Source: Panagrolaimus kolymaensis (taxonomy: Eukaryota; Nematoda; Chromadorea; Rhabditida; Panagrolaimidae). Taken from it: a stretch of 64,000 bases of DNA. A program made the position numbers and the translations under genes. Under the pieces are notes generated by a model. That model saw only the letters and a list, made by a program, of their open reading frames with translations, was not told the origin of the DNA and did no database searches. The stretch spans positions 4,340,001-4,404,000 of the forward strand of contig JAJQJQ010000002.1 of the NCBI GenBank assembly GCA_028622995.1, in the 5' to 3' direction. Shown piece by piece: positions 13,183 through 24,974 of the stretch. The first letter of the stretch is position 1, and every line of letters begins with the position of its first letter.

Positions 13183-14397
13183 TCAAAAACTTGGTGCATA
13201 TTGATTAAAGGTATTTTTTATCCATTGATTTTTCTTTCGATCAAATTCATAAAAGTCCCCATCTTGTAACTTTGAGTTTATTTTATAGAATGGGAAATAA
13301 AATGAATCTTTCAAAATTTCAATTCCTAAATTAGTTGGGTTACTAAAGTTGAGAATTTTTTAAAAGTAAAGCAAACAACCTTCCAACTTCGATGATACAT
13401 TCGACATTTCAATATGTGATATTTTGGAAGAAATGCTTTGCCCCAGAGCATCTGTATCAGCTATGCTTAATCCTAAAAACGATTTTTAAATTTTACATAA
13501 AAATGTATTAAAAGCTTCAAACGTACGTTGAAGAAATTTTTGTTGTTCATGGATGGAAGGAATACAAACAGGAAAAAGCTTTTTATCTTTGGTTAAATAA
13601 AAATTATCAAAAGCTTTTGGGATTGCTGTTAAAGAGGATTGGGTGCGCAAAATTTCATTCATTGAATTAGCTATATTCAAATCAAGGATCTAAAAATCTA
13701 ACAAATGAACAAAAGTTTTATGAAAAGCTTCAATTACTTGTCCTTTCCCTGTAATTTGTTTATCTAAAAGTGCCATAATAATTTTAGAAAAACAATGAAC
13801 ACGACCAATTAAGCCTAAAGATTTTGAATATTGACGAATTATTTCTAAACTTCCGTCCACTGATATTTTATCAAGCTGTGGTTGACCATCAACAAAGTTG
13901 GGATTAAATGAAGTTAATCTTGCGAAAATTAGTTTTGGATTATTTTGTAATATCTTATTTGGATTAAATCCCAATTCTTCGAGTCTATTAGGTTTTAAAG
14001 AATCAATAAAGATATCAACTTTTTGGCTAACTTTCTTTAGTAAATTCAAATCACCATCAATGGTCAAATCAATTTCTTGCTCGCCTGCTTTCATTTGCTT
14101 TTCTCGAGAACCATAAACATGAGCTTTAACGAAATCGGAATTCGTCCATTCAAGATCCACACTTCGTTTAACACTCGAAGTATCACAAAAAATCTGCACT
14201 TCAGCACCATAGCTTTCCATCAACTTTGACATAATTTCAGAAATGAATGGTTGCTTTAATACAGCAACTTTGATGCCAAAAAGTGGAAATTTTTGACAAT
14301 AAGCTCTGAGTCCAACTTTTCGGGCAATATAAAGATTGGATGATGAAAAATAACGTGTTGAAAATGAAAGAAAAATTTGACGAGATGTGAAAAGCAT
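13183..14397 (-). CDS. Divergent AMACR-like CoA-transferase family III protein
   Basis: Exons 14397-13738, 13689-13527, 13472-13380, 13325-13183; 352 residues, all phases consistent. The first intron is 48 nt and contains an in-frame TAG, so unspliced reading looks like a broken gene. The fold is recognised by the pattern VDIFIDSLKPNRLEELGFNP (compare [17 protein letters not shown] in the neighbouring AMACR), PKLIFARLTSF, and TGKGQILDLNIANSM (compare [11 protein letters not shown]). The catalytic GHDINY and LLADFAGG blocks are missing; the region between is shortened and unrelated (DGQPQLDKISVDG). The N-terminus (MLFTSRQIFLSFSTRYFSSS) is a strong mitochondrial-type presequence and there is no SKL. 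Tandem duplicate of the racemase, probably without racemase activity. Confidence 0.7.
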
Positions 14398-14897
14398 AAT
14401 ATTGATGTTTGAGAAATTTTTTATTTTACTAAAGTTGAATGGAATCTTTTTTCAACATTTCAACAACAGAGAGAGAGAGTAAAGGAGAAACAAATTAGCA
14501 GAATTGAAAAACTAATGATTCGAAGAAAGCTTGAAAATAATCTTCGGAAAAAGTCCATAGGGATTTAAAAAAAGAGCCCATTTGACATGAAAAGGAGTCG
14601 GGTCGTTGAAGCCATCACAATCTTAACATTTTTCATTAAAAATAAGAAAGTAGCATGTTAGTAAAACTAAAAATAATTGCACTTAATAAACTTTGAATAG
14701 CCATTATTTTACGAAAAATATTGATATATATCTTATTTTCATATGTTGGGGAACCGTAGTATGCTAACATCTTCAATACCACGAGCTTCACCCTTCATGC
14801 GTATTTGGAAAAAGGACCTTAACACTTAAAAGATACCACAATCATAAACAAAGTCTTTATTTTCACATATACAAAAAATCAAAAACAGAAGTAATCA
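14398..14897. other. Spacer with a small GC-richer island
   Basis: Mostly AT-rich. Positions about 14743-14829 stand out by higher GC and are open on both strands: plus frame MLGNRSMLTSSIPRASPFMR to a stop at 14829, and minus frame with RMKGEARGIEDVSILRFPNI preceded by a CTTTTAAG acceptor. This could be a leftover exon or an unannotated small RNA; nothing is recognised. Confidence 0.3.
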
Positions 14898-15736
14898 TTA
14901 TAAATGTTGAATATTTTGTTTGATGGCCTTTATATTTGTTTCATCTTCAGTCATGATATGTGTAACTTTTTTTGCTCCTTTTGATTTTTTGCCCTTCTTA
15001 TTTTTTGATATTCCTTCTGATTTCACTTTTCTTTCTACTTTCTTTTTCTTCTTTTTCTTGTCATCACTTGCAGCTGCATCATCAGAATAGACATTTTCTG
15101 CTGATCGTGCTAAAGTTTTTCTTTCTACCTTCTTTTTCTTCTTCTTTTTCTTGTCATCACTTGCAGCTGCATCATAAGAATTGACTTTTTCTGCTGATCG
15201 TATTAAAAAACGGTAATTAATAAACAAAAAATTTCAAATTCACACACCTTTACCTCCTCCAGCTGCTGAAATTCTTTTAACTTGTTTGATATCCTTTCGC
15301 TTCTTTTTTCCACTTTTCTTTGTAGTTGAAATTTTCTTTCTTTCGAGCTTTGGTTTTGATGCTTTTTTTCGCGCTAAAAAAATATCATTACTTTATTAAA
15401 AAAATCAAAGCAAAAAATCTTACGTAATGGATCAACCACAGGATGAACAGCTGCATTAATTTTCTCAAAGACTGTAGGTTTATCATCGACATCAGGAGCA
15501 AAATCTTCTTCACAAGCAGTTTTTTCTGATATAATTTCTTCATCTGTTGTTATTTTGGTTTTTTCAGGTGCTGCAAATCCTCCATCAAGAACACGCATTT
15601 TAGCTTTATCATCTTCTGTTGGTGATGGTTCATTAATTCGCTTCTGTGGTAAAGTATTTCCACCATAAATTACTGAAGTAAACAGCAAAGCATGTCCAAA
15701 TAAGCTCAATAAAAAGATCACAATATCAAGCAGCAT
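14898..15736 (-). CDS. Lysine-rich protein with N-terminal signal anchor
   Basis: Exons 15736-15424, 15373-15248 and 15193-14898 give 244 residues in consistent phase. Residues 1-24 are a signal peptide or signal anchor (MLLDIVIFLLSLFGHALLF). An acidic middle part follows (EDDKAKMRVLDGG, CEEDFAPDVDDK), then a very basic C-terminal half with lysine runs and two copies of a repeat built on SAExVxxxDAAASDDKKKKK followed by VERK. The end is TEDETNIKAIKQNIQHL. No family recognised. The acceptor of the last exon (ACGATCAG) lacks a good pyrimidine tract, so that junction is the least certain point. An ER-targeted lysine-rich, possibly matrix or coiled-coil, protein is as far as the sequence goes. 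Confidence 0.5.
15030..15203 (-). repeat. Two tandem copies of an ~80-bp coding repeat
   Basis: Copies at roughly 15030-15111 and 15117-15203. Each holds GCTGCATCAT, TTGCAGCTGC and long TTC/TTTC runs on the plus strand, and codes (minus) for the SAE..DAAASDDK(n)VERK unit of the lysine-rich protein. Lysine-run lengths differ by one codon between copies, as expected for replication slippage. Confidence 0.7.
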
Positions 15737-16367
15737 CTTTCAGAAAGGAAAAAAATGAAGATTGAATGAAAATGGTTGGAGAAAAGCAAAGCATTGAATA
15801 ACTTTTATAATTTGCATTATTTTTTATTTTTTTTTTAAATTGAAAAACAAATATATAAACAGAGAGATCCATCTTTATGGAAGAAGCGATTCAAATCTCC
15901 CCAACAATGAAATTAAATGCATGTTAGCTTTGGCAAAAAATGCATAAACACTAAGCAGCAGCAAGATTGCTAGAAAACTCTTTTTTTTTCTGTTGTTTCT
16001 TTCCCTCCATTTTCTAAATCTAAACTTTTACGCATCCTTCAGAATCCGACTAAATTTTTTTATGATTATTTGTATTAAATTTTTTTCTTCTCCAAAGCTT
16101 TACCAAAAAAGCCCATTTCCTAACTATTAAAAAGCTGGTTTTGTTTTATTTCTTTTTCCTCCCATAAATCGTTCATTGATTTTTATTTGTCGTGTGATGA
16201 TTGTTTTTAAAGGGCGCATTGGCAAATTTTTTTTGTCGCGGCCATTCTCTCCTGCATCTTCTTTTTGTAAATCGTGCATACAACTTTGCTTCGTTTATTT
16301 TACATTTATAGCTTTCTAATTTATATCACTTTTTCAGTTTCATTATCTATATGATTCGTTGTGTTTA
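15737..16367. other. Divergent promoter region
   Basis: About 630 bases between the lysine-rich gene (minus) and the macro-Deltex gene (plus). T-rich and A-rich, with a TTTTTCAG acceptor at 16330-16337 that is a likely trans-splice site for the macro-Deltex transcript. No other feature seen. Confidence 0.5.
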
Positions 16368-18011
16368 ATGGGAAATTTTCTGAACAATATGGCTGATGAA
16401 CCTGAAATAATTAGTATGGTTATACATAAAGACGTTCGCTTTCTTTGTAAACATGTAAGTATTTAATAAACATTTAATGATTAATAAACATAATAACTTT
16501 TAAGGGAAGTATCACTGATATCGTAGCAGATGTGGCCATTGTTTCTTCTGATCCTCAATTTTCAATGAATAATGGTGCAGCTCGTGCACTTGCGATGGCT
16601 GGTGGAAGAGACTTTCATGTTAGTTTTCGTGATCTTTTACAATTTTAATCTTAATTATTTTAGATAAAACGTCAAGAGGCTATTGATGCTGCTCGCGAAA
16701 GAGATCAAAGTTATATCGTGGTTGACACTCAAAACATCGACGAACTGCCATATCGAAGTCTTGTTGTTCTTCCAATTCGTGCACGAAATCGCTCTTCAAT
16801 GCGTGTAATTTATAGACAAGCTATTAAAGCTGCTATTGATACCGGATTGAAAACTGTTGTTATGCCATTACTTGGATGTGGTTGTTTTATTTTATAGTCC
16901 TTTAATTATTTTCGATTTTTAGGGGGCTTTAACATTCGAGTTGATAGAGCAGCACAAGAATTATTAGAAGCTCTTTTAACTTTTTCAACATTTGGAAATA
17001 TCACAATTATGTCTTTCGCTGATATTAGTGCGCATTCAATGGAACATCTTGGAACTTTGTTAGAAACTATTCCTGACATGCTACCTGATCTTTCGTCATC
17101 TTTTAATGGAAATTCTGCATCACCTTCAATTCCGGCTCTTCCTGCTTCAAGTAACGACGACATCTCAATCATAGCTGAAAATATCCGCTATAGACCTCCA
17201 AATGAGGTACAATACATGGGTGTTATGGAACCATCTCTTGATCCAGAAGGACATTCAATATCAATTCAAGCTCGAGCTCAACTCTACCGTGAAATATCAC
17301 GAGATCAAGTAGGAGGCGATAATGCTGGAGATAACAATACTCAAGAATATTCATGCTCCGTTTGTCTTAATGATCTCGTAACGTCAGGTGGTAACGGTGA
17401 AGAAGACGTTTACTCATTACAAAATGATCCAGTTGTTCGATTGAAACTGTGTATTCATGAATTTCACAGAAGCTGTATTGATTCTTGCTTTCAAATGAAA
17501 AAACAATGCCCTTTATGTATGCGATGGTATGCTCCTTCATTTGGTACACAACCTATCAATGCAACAATGAGAATAAAACGAATTCCTGGAAATCCTCCTG
17601 GTCATCACAATTCTCATGGATGGTTTAAGATTAAATATGTTATCCCAAGTGGTATTCAAACTGCAAGTCATATCCGTCCAGGTGTTCAATATTCTGGTAC
17701 TACAAGAACTGCTTTTGTTCCTAATGATGATGGTGGAAGAGTTGTTTTGCGCCTCTTGCAAAAAGCATTTGAACATCGACATATCTTTACAATTGGTGAT
17801 TCTATTACTACGGGTGTTCACAATGTTCCAGTTTGGGTTATTCATCATAAAACGAGTATGACTGGTGGTCCTCCATCGTAAGTTTTATCTTTTCCTTCAT
17901 CACATCTAACTTAACGGTTTTAGTTATGGCTATCCGGATCCTGAATACTATTATCGTGTCACTGAAGAATTGAAAGCTGTTGGAATTACAACTGATCTTC
18001 TTGATGATTGA
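16368..18011 (+). CDS. Macro domain-RING-Deltex C-terminal domain protein (E3 ligase-like)
   Basis: Exons 16368-16454, 16505-16618, 16664-16880, 16923-17877, 17924-18011; 486 residues. Residues about 13-180 form a macro domain: KHGSITDIVADVAIVSSDPQ, the ADP-ribose loop in the form MNNGAARALAMAGG, then PLLGCGGFNIRVDRAAQELLEAL. A Ser/Pro linker leads to a RING at about 284-338 (CSVC ... CIHEFHRSC ... C ... CPLC, with a 25-residue insert after the first pair), followed directly by the Deltex C-terminal domain: GTQPINATMRIKRIPG, IPSGIQ, FTIGDSITTG, IHHKTS, GYPDPEYYYRV. Deltex RING-DTC units are ubiquitin ligases whose DTC binds ADP-ribose or NAD; macro domains read ADP-ribose. Carrying both in one chain suggests ubiquitylation directed to ADP-ribosylated targets. 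Domain calls are confident; activity is inferred. Confidence 0.85.
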
Positions 18012-18224
18012 TACTTTTCTCAATGTTATTATTTTTTTATTGTACACAAAGTGTTATTCGTTTTTATTATGTTAGAAATTTGATAATAAAGTTTTTTAAA
18101 AATTTCAAAAAATATGTTTATTCTTTTATAAGCAAAAAAGTAGGAGATCGAATGAAAACCGGCGGAATTGATTTTTATGTTAGAATTTCTGTTTGAGTTA
18201 TCCAAAGTATCAAGGTGTAAAAAT

Positions 18225-18781
18225 TTAGCGGCCAAATCTGAACATAGGTAAATCACCAATATTATGAATTTGATACATTTTTTCACTAACACCATGTTGA
18301 GGCATATTTCGTGCAAGGCGTAACATTTGTGAAGTATCTTCACCTGAATTTTGTCGTTTCACTGGATTTGGTGCCCTACTTGGAATTATTGCGGGTGAAG
18401 CTGAAAGTGAAGCAGCAAATTCTTTCAATGAAATAGGACGTCCTGAACGAAGTAAAATAAAATCTCGTGATTCTTCCGATGACCCACTCGAAGAAGGTAC
18501 CTCATTTAAAAAAGGTTGTGAATCAAATGGCGAAAGTTGATCTGAAATTTACAAATAATGGAGTATTTATAATTTTGTTACAGTAATACGTTTCTTTTGA
18601 TATGGGCTAGATGGACTAATACGTAAGCAATTTTTCTATGTCATAAACCAAAAAACTTACTATCATTAAAAAGTTTCAAATATGATGATGGTAAGGCCGT
18701 GCTTGCATGTACCAAGGCAAGAAGAAAATAAATTACTGATGTAAATGTTATTGTAACATCACGCCGTCTGTCTGTACTCAT
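18225..18781 (-). CDS. RFamide-type neuropeptide precursor
   Basis: Exons 18781-18661 and 18541-18225; 145 residues. N-terminal hydrophobic signal (VTITFTSVIYFLLALVHAS), a Ser-rich acidic spacer, then a KR processing site (NPVKR) followed by a Gln, which could cyclise, and 42 residues to the stop. The last residues are DLPMFRFGR: Phe-Arg-Phe with an amidation Gly and a final Arg for a carboxypeptidase to trim, giving a ...MFRFamide end. Shorter forms could arise at single Arg or Lys residues (RLARN, SEK). An earlier LLRSGRP could be a second, weaker amidation site. Secreted signalling peptide acting on GPCRs, by family. I cannot assign it to a numbered C. elegans flp gene. A TTTTTTAAG acceptor lies just before the ATG. 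Confidence 0.65.
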
Positions 18782-21700
18782 TTTCCCTTAAAAAATAAAA
18801 AAATAAATACCGAAACATTCAATTAATACCAAATGAAATATATAAAAAAAGAAGCGTTAAAATGCTTGGAAGCCACGAAATTTAATGAATTCCAGAGAGA
18901 AATAAAATTGAAGAGAAACGTAATGGTCATTTAGAGGATAGGTTTTAAAAGCCACCAGCAAAAGCTGATGCTGCTGCTACTGCTATTATAGGCAAATAAC
19001 CGAAATTAAAGCAAACAAAAAAAGTAAAAATGGAATCATCGAATGAATGATTAAAGCTTAAAAAATTGGATCCAAAATTAAATAATGGAAAGGAAGGAAA
19101 GAAACAAAAGGTTAAATGGTGGGTAATAGTTTATCTTGCAAGTTTTCATATGTGCAGGAATCCAACATGCGTCCAAATTTTCAAACATGTTTACTTTTTA
19201 ACAAAGTTTAAAACAAAAATCTTTAATTTTTTTAGGATTATTTAATTTTTTATTCGATCCCCTTATTAAATTCATGAATATTCAATCCAAATTTTTAACA
19301 AAATACAAATGGCAATTTCACGAAGGAGTAAGCTCTCTCTCTCTCTATTTTCTTGCAATTTCATCGAAAAGGACATAAAAAAATTTTTTGTGCCACCTTC
19401 GCAGCTCATTTGACGCTTTCAGATGTCATCTATCAACCAAATGTTTTGTTTAAAAAAGGAGAAACTTTAAATTACTAAGAAATTATTCGACACTTTTCAT
19501 TGTCGCTTATTTCATGGAAAGGAAAAAGTGTTTTGTGATCGAATTGTTGTTGATGACCTTTAGAAAGAAAAAACTTAAAGAGCTTCATACAGTAATGAAT
19601 GGGAAGAAATCATGGAATTTGGGAGGGATAAATTTCAAGATTTGTTTGGTGGAGGCCCAAATAAAAAATATCAGATGCTGTCTTTTAAATAATAAAAATA
19701 ATTTATACATATATATAAAAAAGCGTGTAAAAACGTAAAAAGTTTTTTTATTTCCGGATGAAAACAAAAATGGTAGTGACGTTAAAAAAAGTTGTTTTTA
19801 GTCGTCGTTTACTAAAAAAAGAATAATAAAAAAGAAAAAAATAGCCATGAAAAAAGATTAAAAATAGCAGTGTCCAATGTCCACTCTATTTCACATCCTC
19901 GAATGTGTATTTAAAAACAGTATCCACTAAAAGAAATAAAACATAAAAGAAGCAGCAAGTTTTGAAACATTCTCGACAACGACGACGTCGTCTCTTTTTA
20001 AAAATTTCATTCAAGCAAAAGAGTTTTTTGTTTGAGTCAAATAAATTTTTGCCCTTTAAACTTTTACCAAATTTAGGAGAAAAAAGGCAGGTGACTCTGA
20101 CTGGCTCTTTAACAATATTTTGAATTTTTCCAAAATAAAAAAAAAAGCCAAAATAAAAATTAAATTATTTTAACGATAAATCTCTTAAAATAATTCATGC
20201 TTTTTTTTATTTTAATAAAAAAACATTGAAAAACAAATTTACTTGCAATTTGAAAAGCATAAAATCTTATGGAGGGAGTTAACAATAAAAAAAGTTTGTT
20301 GTACATTATTTAAAAAGAAAAAAAAACAATTACGATTGCAGCTTTGCATGAAACAGGAAATAAGCATTGCAAAAGAGCAGAAAATCTTTTGAAAAAGTAG
20401 CGAAAACACGTTTTTTGTTGCAATTTAAAGAATTTTTAAATAATATAAAATTGTAGTGAACTTTTTAAATATTCTAATTTTTGACTTTGCATAGTTAAAT
20501 TAAAATTTTATCCTCAGATTTTAGAAGCAAAGATAGCAGAGTTTAAAGTCGTTAAAAGCAAATTTCGCAAAAATTATGAGGGTTATAAACGCAATTAAAT
20601 TAGTAATAAGCAAATGAACTATTTAAACATGCAATCGTCGTTACACAATCAAAGTTCGACTCTTTGATGTTGGCTTAAATTATTAAAGTAAGAAACCTTA
20701 ATTTGTTATGATAATAACATAGAGATTAAACTCATTGGGGCTATTGCAAGGTTTATATTAAAAAAACAACCTTTTGCAACAATAATATTTTTTTATTCAA
20801 AAAACTTCAAAATAGGAAATAAACTTTTTTTCTTCCGCTTCAATACTCATTGGTTAGAAGAAAAACAATAGGATAAAAATTAAAATTTCATTGGACATGA
20901 AACAATTTGTGGAAAATAAAAATAAATTTTTCGCGCAATTGCTTTTTAAGCTTTGAAGAAGAAATGGCAAATGAATTTGACGCTTGTTTAATGTCACACA
21001 CCATCTCGTAAAATTAAAGAAGGCACAAGCGTTAAAAAAATTCGAAAAAAGTTTTACACATTTTTATTTTTTGGCAGGTCTAGTAGATGTTTGACGTCGT
21101 CGTTGTCGAAGGTGGTGAAAGTTGTCGTCGTCGTCATTTCCATACATGGACGACAATAGCAAAAAAACTACGACAGTGAAGTGGAAATTTTTTTTAGCAA
21201 AATTTAAAGTTCAAATTTAATCGCTTGATTTGATTTTATAGTTTATATTCGTGTTTTGCAGCAAGAAGCTTGGTGATAATTAAAAAGCTACCGTTTTACA
21301 TAGCTTTTTCGATAAAGTCAGATGGTTTTTAAGTACCATCAAAAATAAATTAGGTTTTAAAAGTTTGCGAGAACAATAAAACCCACGAAATTTTTTTCAT
21401 TAAAAGCATTCAATAAAAAGAATAACAATTACACCCTAAAGTCAAAACACGAGAAGTTAAAAGTGGAAAAATTTTCTTCCATTTATTGCTAAAGTCAAAA
21501 GCTAACAACAACAACATAGCATGGACTCTGAACACCACCATATATTTAAACTAATTCAATACTAATAAAGTATTAAAGTTGCGAGAATAAATGTATTAGT
21601 TTATTTTTTATTTTTTTGTGAAGTCTAAAAACAGAAACTCTTTTTTAAGTGTGAAAGAGGGAGGACAAAAGAGGAGACTCATAAAAATGAGGTAAATTCC

Positions 21701-24700
21701 ATAAAATTAAATGAGTGAATGTGAAAAAGAGAGAGGAAATACGTCAAATTTGCAAATCACAAATGTTTCAAATTGCTTCGATGGATTTGACATTATAAAA
21801 AGCATGCAAAACCATGTGGTTTCATAACAAAACTTTGACGTTGACAATTGTTAATTTTGCAAATAAATGTCTTAAATGATACGAAATGCATTTGGTCATT
21901 TTTATGGAGTCTCCAAAAAAAACCATTGCAGGGAATGGTCGTGAATGGAGAGTGTAATTTAAAATGCTAATAGGAACAATAAAATCCGGAACTTCCTGGA
22001 TTTAAAATTATTTACAGCTACGAAAAAAGTACTTTTTGTGGCTTTAGCTGTCGTGAAAAAATTAGTTAATTTACATTTTATTTAACAAAAAAAAAAAGAA
22101 GAGGCGCATTGAGTTTTCAGAAATCAGTGAAAGAAAGAGTAACAAGAATTTATGAGTGTATCCATCAAAGAATTTGTAATAGAAAAATTTTGCTAAATCT
22201 TTGTGACACCTTCTTCAATTTTGGATTTCTAAACGGAGATTCTTAAAGCAAAAAATTTTTTTAAAGTAATAAAAAGTTATCTAAGTTTTTTTGTCTTCGT
22301 GTTATTTTGCGAAAATAAAATTACCGCTAGAAGGTGTCAGGTACATACATGCATGTATGAAGTAGGCGTCAAAAATTTTCCAGGTGAAGTTTGAAAGAAA
22401 CAGATGGTCCTCCATTAAAATAAAAAATTTTATTATTAGAAAAAATCGGAAATGTTTATCAAATGAATGGCAAAAAAAAAACCAATGTAAACTTTTATTT
22501 TCAAGGTGAACTCTTGAAAATTTTAAATTTCTATCAAACATGCAAAATTACAATTAAAACACATCATGTGTGGATAAAATTAATATTTTTTTCATCTCTA
22601 AATTTAGAGATAAACTTTTAAAGCATGAATGCACTTTTTGAGCTAATTTTTATGGGCTCCAACAATTTGATAATTAAAAAAATCTAAAAATTAATTACTT
22701 CATAAAATCTCAGAAGTTGGCAGGAAAAAAAGGCACAAATGTTTTTCAAATAATTTTTTCTAAAGAAAAACACCTTGCGTGGGTTGTTCGTTCGTTAACA
22801 TTCATTCATAAATTTATGTATGCAAAGTTGAAGCAATGAATTTCTTCCATCAACGTCAAAGATTGAAAGAATGAAAGAAGAAGAAAAAAAAAGTAAACAA
22901 GTTTGAATCCACGAAAAAGTAGCAAAGAATATTTTAAAAACACGATTTTAGTTAGCAAAAAACACGACGAAATGAGACTATGGCGCTTATTAAACTTTAC
23001 ACAAAATAATAATAATATTCATTAAATTTTTAAAACTTTAAAAAAACAACTTTTTAATAATTAAAGAAGCTTATAAAACAAATGACGCCATTTGGATTTA
23101 ATTTTAAGACCCGAACTAAAATTTCCGCTTCTTAACATTTTTTTGTGTTAAAAGACTGACTAACTAAACATAGTTTGTAAAAATAATCCCATATCTATCC
23201 GACACATTTTGGACAACCTACGACTAAAGAAAATTCAATTATCGCCTGCTTTTTCTTTGACGTTTCAAAGTTTTTCTTCTTTCTTTTCTTTTAAAACAAG
23301 ATTAATGTTTAAATTTAATTGCAAATAATTTGCAAATAATTAAACTTAATAAATGACTAAATTGACTCATTTTTTAGAATATGAAGGCGTATTTTTTCCG
23401 CTACGTGACAATCTCAATCTTCAAGGGCTTTTAAGAGAATTTATAAGTTGTTAGGTTGAAAAGTCGCAAGAAAACGTTTTACAATATCATGCTAGCTTTC
23501 AATCATTTTGTTATTCTGCTAGCTTAAAGACCTACTTTTAGAACTACAGACAGGCAAAGAATTTCAAAAGCGGGCCATGGTCAACAAATTGCATTACGAA
23601 ATGTGATACCGTAAAACAGGAAGATGCTGTCATAAAGCAGCCGCCAACAAAAGTTTTTTGTAATCAAACTTTTTTGCTTGTTTTTTTTTTGTTTTCTTTA
23701 ACCATTTCCATTTTTAAAAAAGGAACTGCTTATTTTTAAACGGAAGCAAAAATAGAAAAAGTGGAAATTGAAATGTCGTAGTCTCTCGATGGCTAAAGTA
23801 AAACCTCAAATAAAACCTCAAAGAAAACAAATTAAGTTTGGGATAAGTTTGCAGCTGAATGTTACAAAGCAAATTAAAATGTTCCTTTTTTTATCTTTCT
23901 CTCGAGCAAAGAATACAAATGAGTTTATTTTTATTTTCCTTAACAAAAAAATAAAATGTAGGAGGAAAAAAATGTTTGACTTCGTGTTTTTCTTTTAAAC
24001 TCTAAAAATAGAAACATTTTAGGTTTTTTATAGAAAGAAGTTTGCCTAAAAATAATACGCCGGAAATAAGGTTGATAACGAATAAAAGATATATGTGGGG
24101 GAAGAAGAAGAAAAAATTGTTTGAAGATTTTTGTTGGCATCACAAAAATGGGAAAGAGAATGTAAAAAAAGCAGGAAGGCTTCGGTTGCGCCGCATTAAC
24201 ATCGGAGGCGTCAAAAATAAAATATAATCCAATTTGGGTACTGATAGACTTAAGATTTGATGAAAAAAAAGAGTAAAATTAAAAGCAAGAAAAATATGTA
24301 TGCTAAAAGGATGTCAAAGCTTGGGGTTGCATTTAAATTAAGTTTATAGTATCAAAGACAACTATTAGTGAAAAATTTCAACCCACGAAGTCACACTACG
24401 CTGTGTGGTATCAGAAAATTGACGAAGGCCACTGAATTTTTTAAAATAATTTAACACCGGGTTTACAAACTTGGAAATGCTGAATAGAAACCTTGCAAAC
24501 AAAAATGGAAAGAATAGTTTTTGCTACACTATGGTTTCATATTTGATATTTTGTCAGAAAATCTCTTTGGAAAAATGGTTGTTTCCTTGAACTCCCTCTT
24601 TATTGAAGACTAAATTGTTGTTGTTCGTCGACAGAATGTCTTTTATCACGTCATGTTTCTCAGCAACCCCTGAATCGAAAGTTTCAAACAATTGAAAAAT

Positions 24701-24974
24701 TGTCATAAAACTACTCCCACAATTTTATTTTTTTTATTGAATGGTGGATGAAACCAACAGAAATGCTTCCAAGGATTCCCTTTTTCAAACATCAAAAAAA
24801 AAATTAAACTAAAAAATTAAACTATAATTCAAAAAACTTCAAAAGTTTTATTTTTCATCGGTTTTTAATCCAAAGTTTAAACACACATACACAAACAAAG
24901 ATAATGGCAAACTTTCAATTTTTTATCTCTCTTTTTTATATAACTTTGTACAAAAAAATAAAAATTTTAAAAAA
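18782..24974. other. 6.2 kb gene desert
   Basis: The longest stretch without a supported gene. It is AT-rich with many A and T runs; short open frames (for example 19514-19738, 23768-23998, 24042-24227 and antisense partners) are Lys/Phe-rich and look like chance. Notable islands are a perfect palindrome GACGACGTCGTC at 19981-19992 and a second CGTCGT/GTCGTC-rich patch at about 21091-21155 containing TGACGTCG, a CRE-like core. The desert lies upstream of the neuropeptide gene and could hold its regulatory elements; that is inference from position. Confidence 0.45.

Noticed and set aside
13690..13737. In-frame TAG in the AMACR-like paralogue suggesting a pseudogene
   Set aside because: The stop lies inside a 48-nt intron with a GTAATT donor and GATTTTTAG acceptor; splicing restores the conserved TGKGQ-ILDLN junction.
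14743..14829. U6 or spliced-leader RNA gene
   Set aside because: The sequence does not match U6 or the SL1 leader as remembered, and there is no Sm site or terminator in place.
17367..17848. Antisense frames inside the macro-Deltex exon
   Set aside because: Shadows of the real coding exon; no support of their own.
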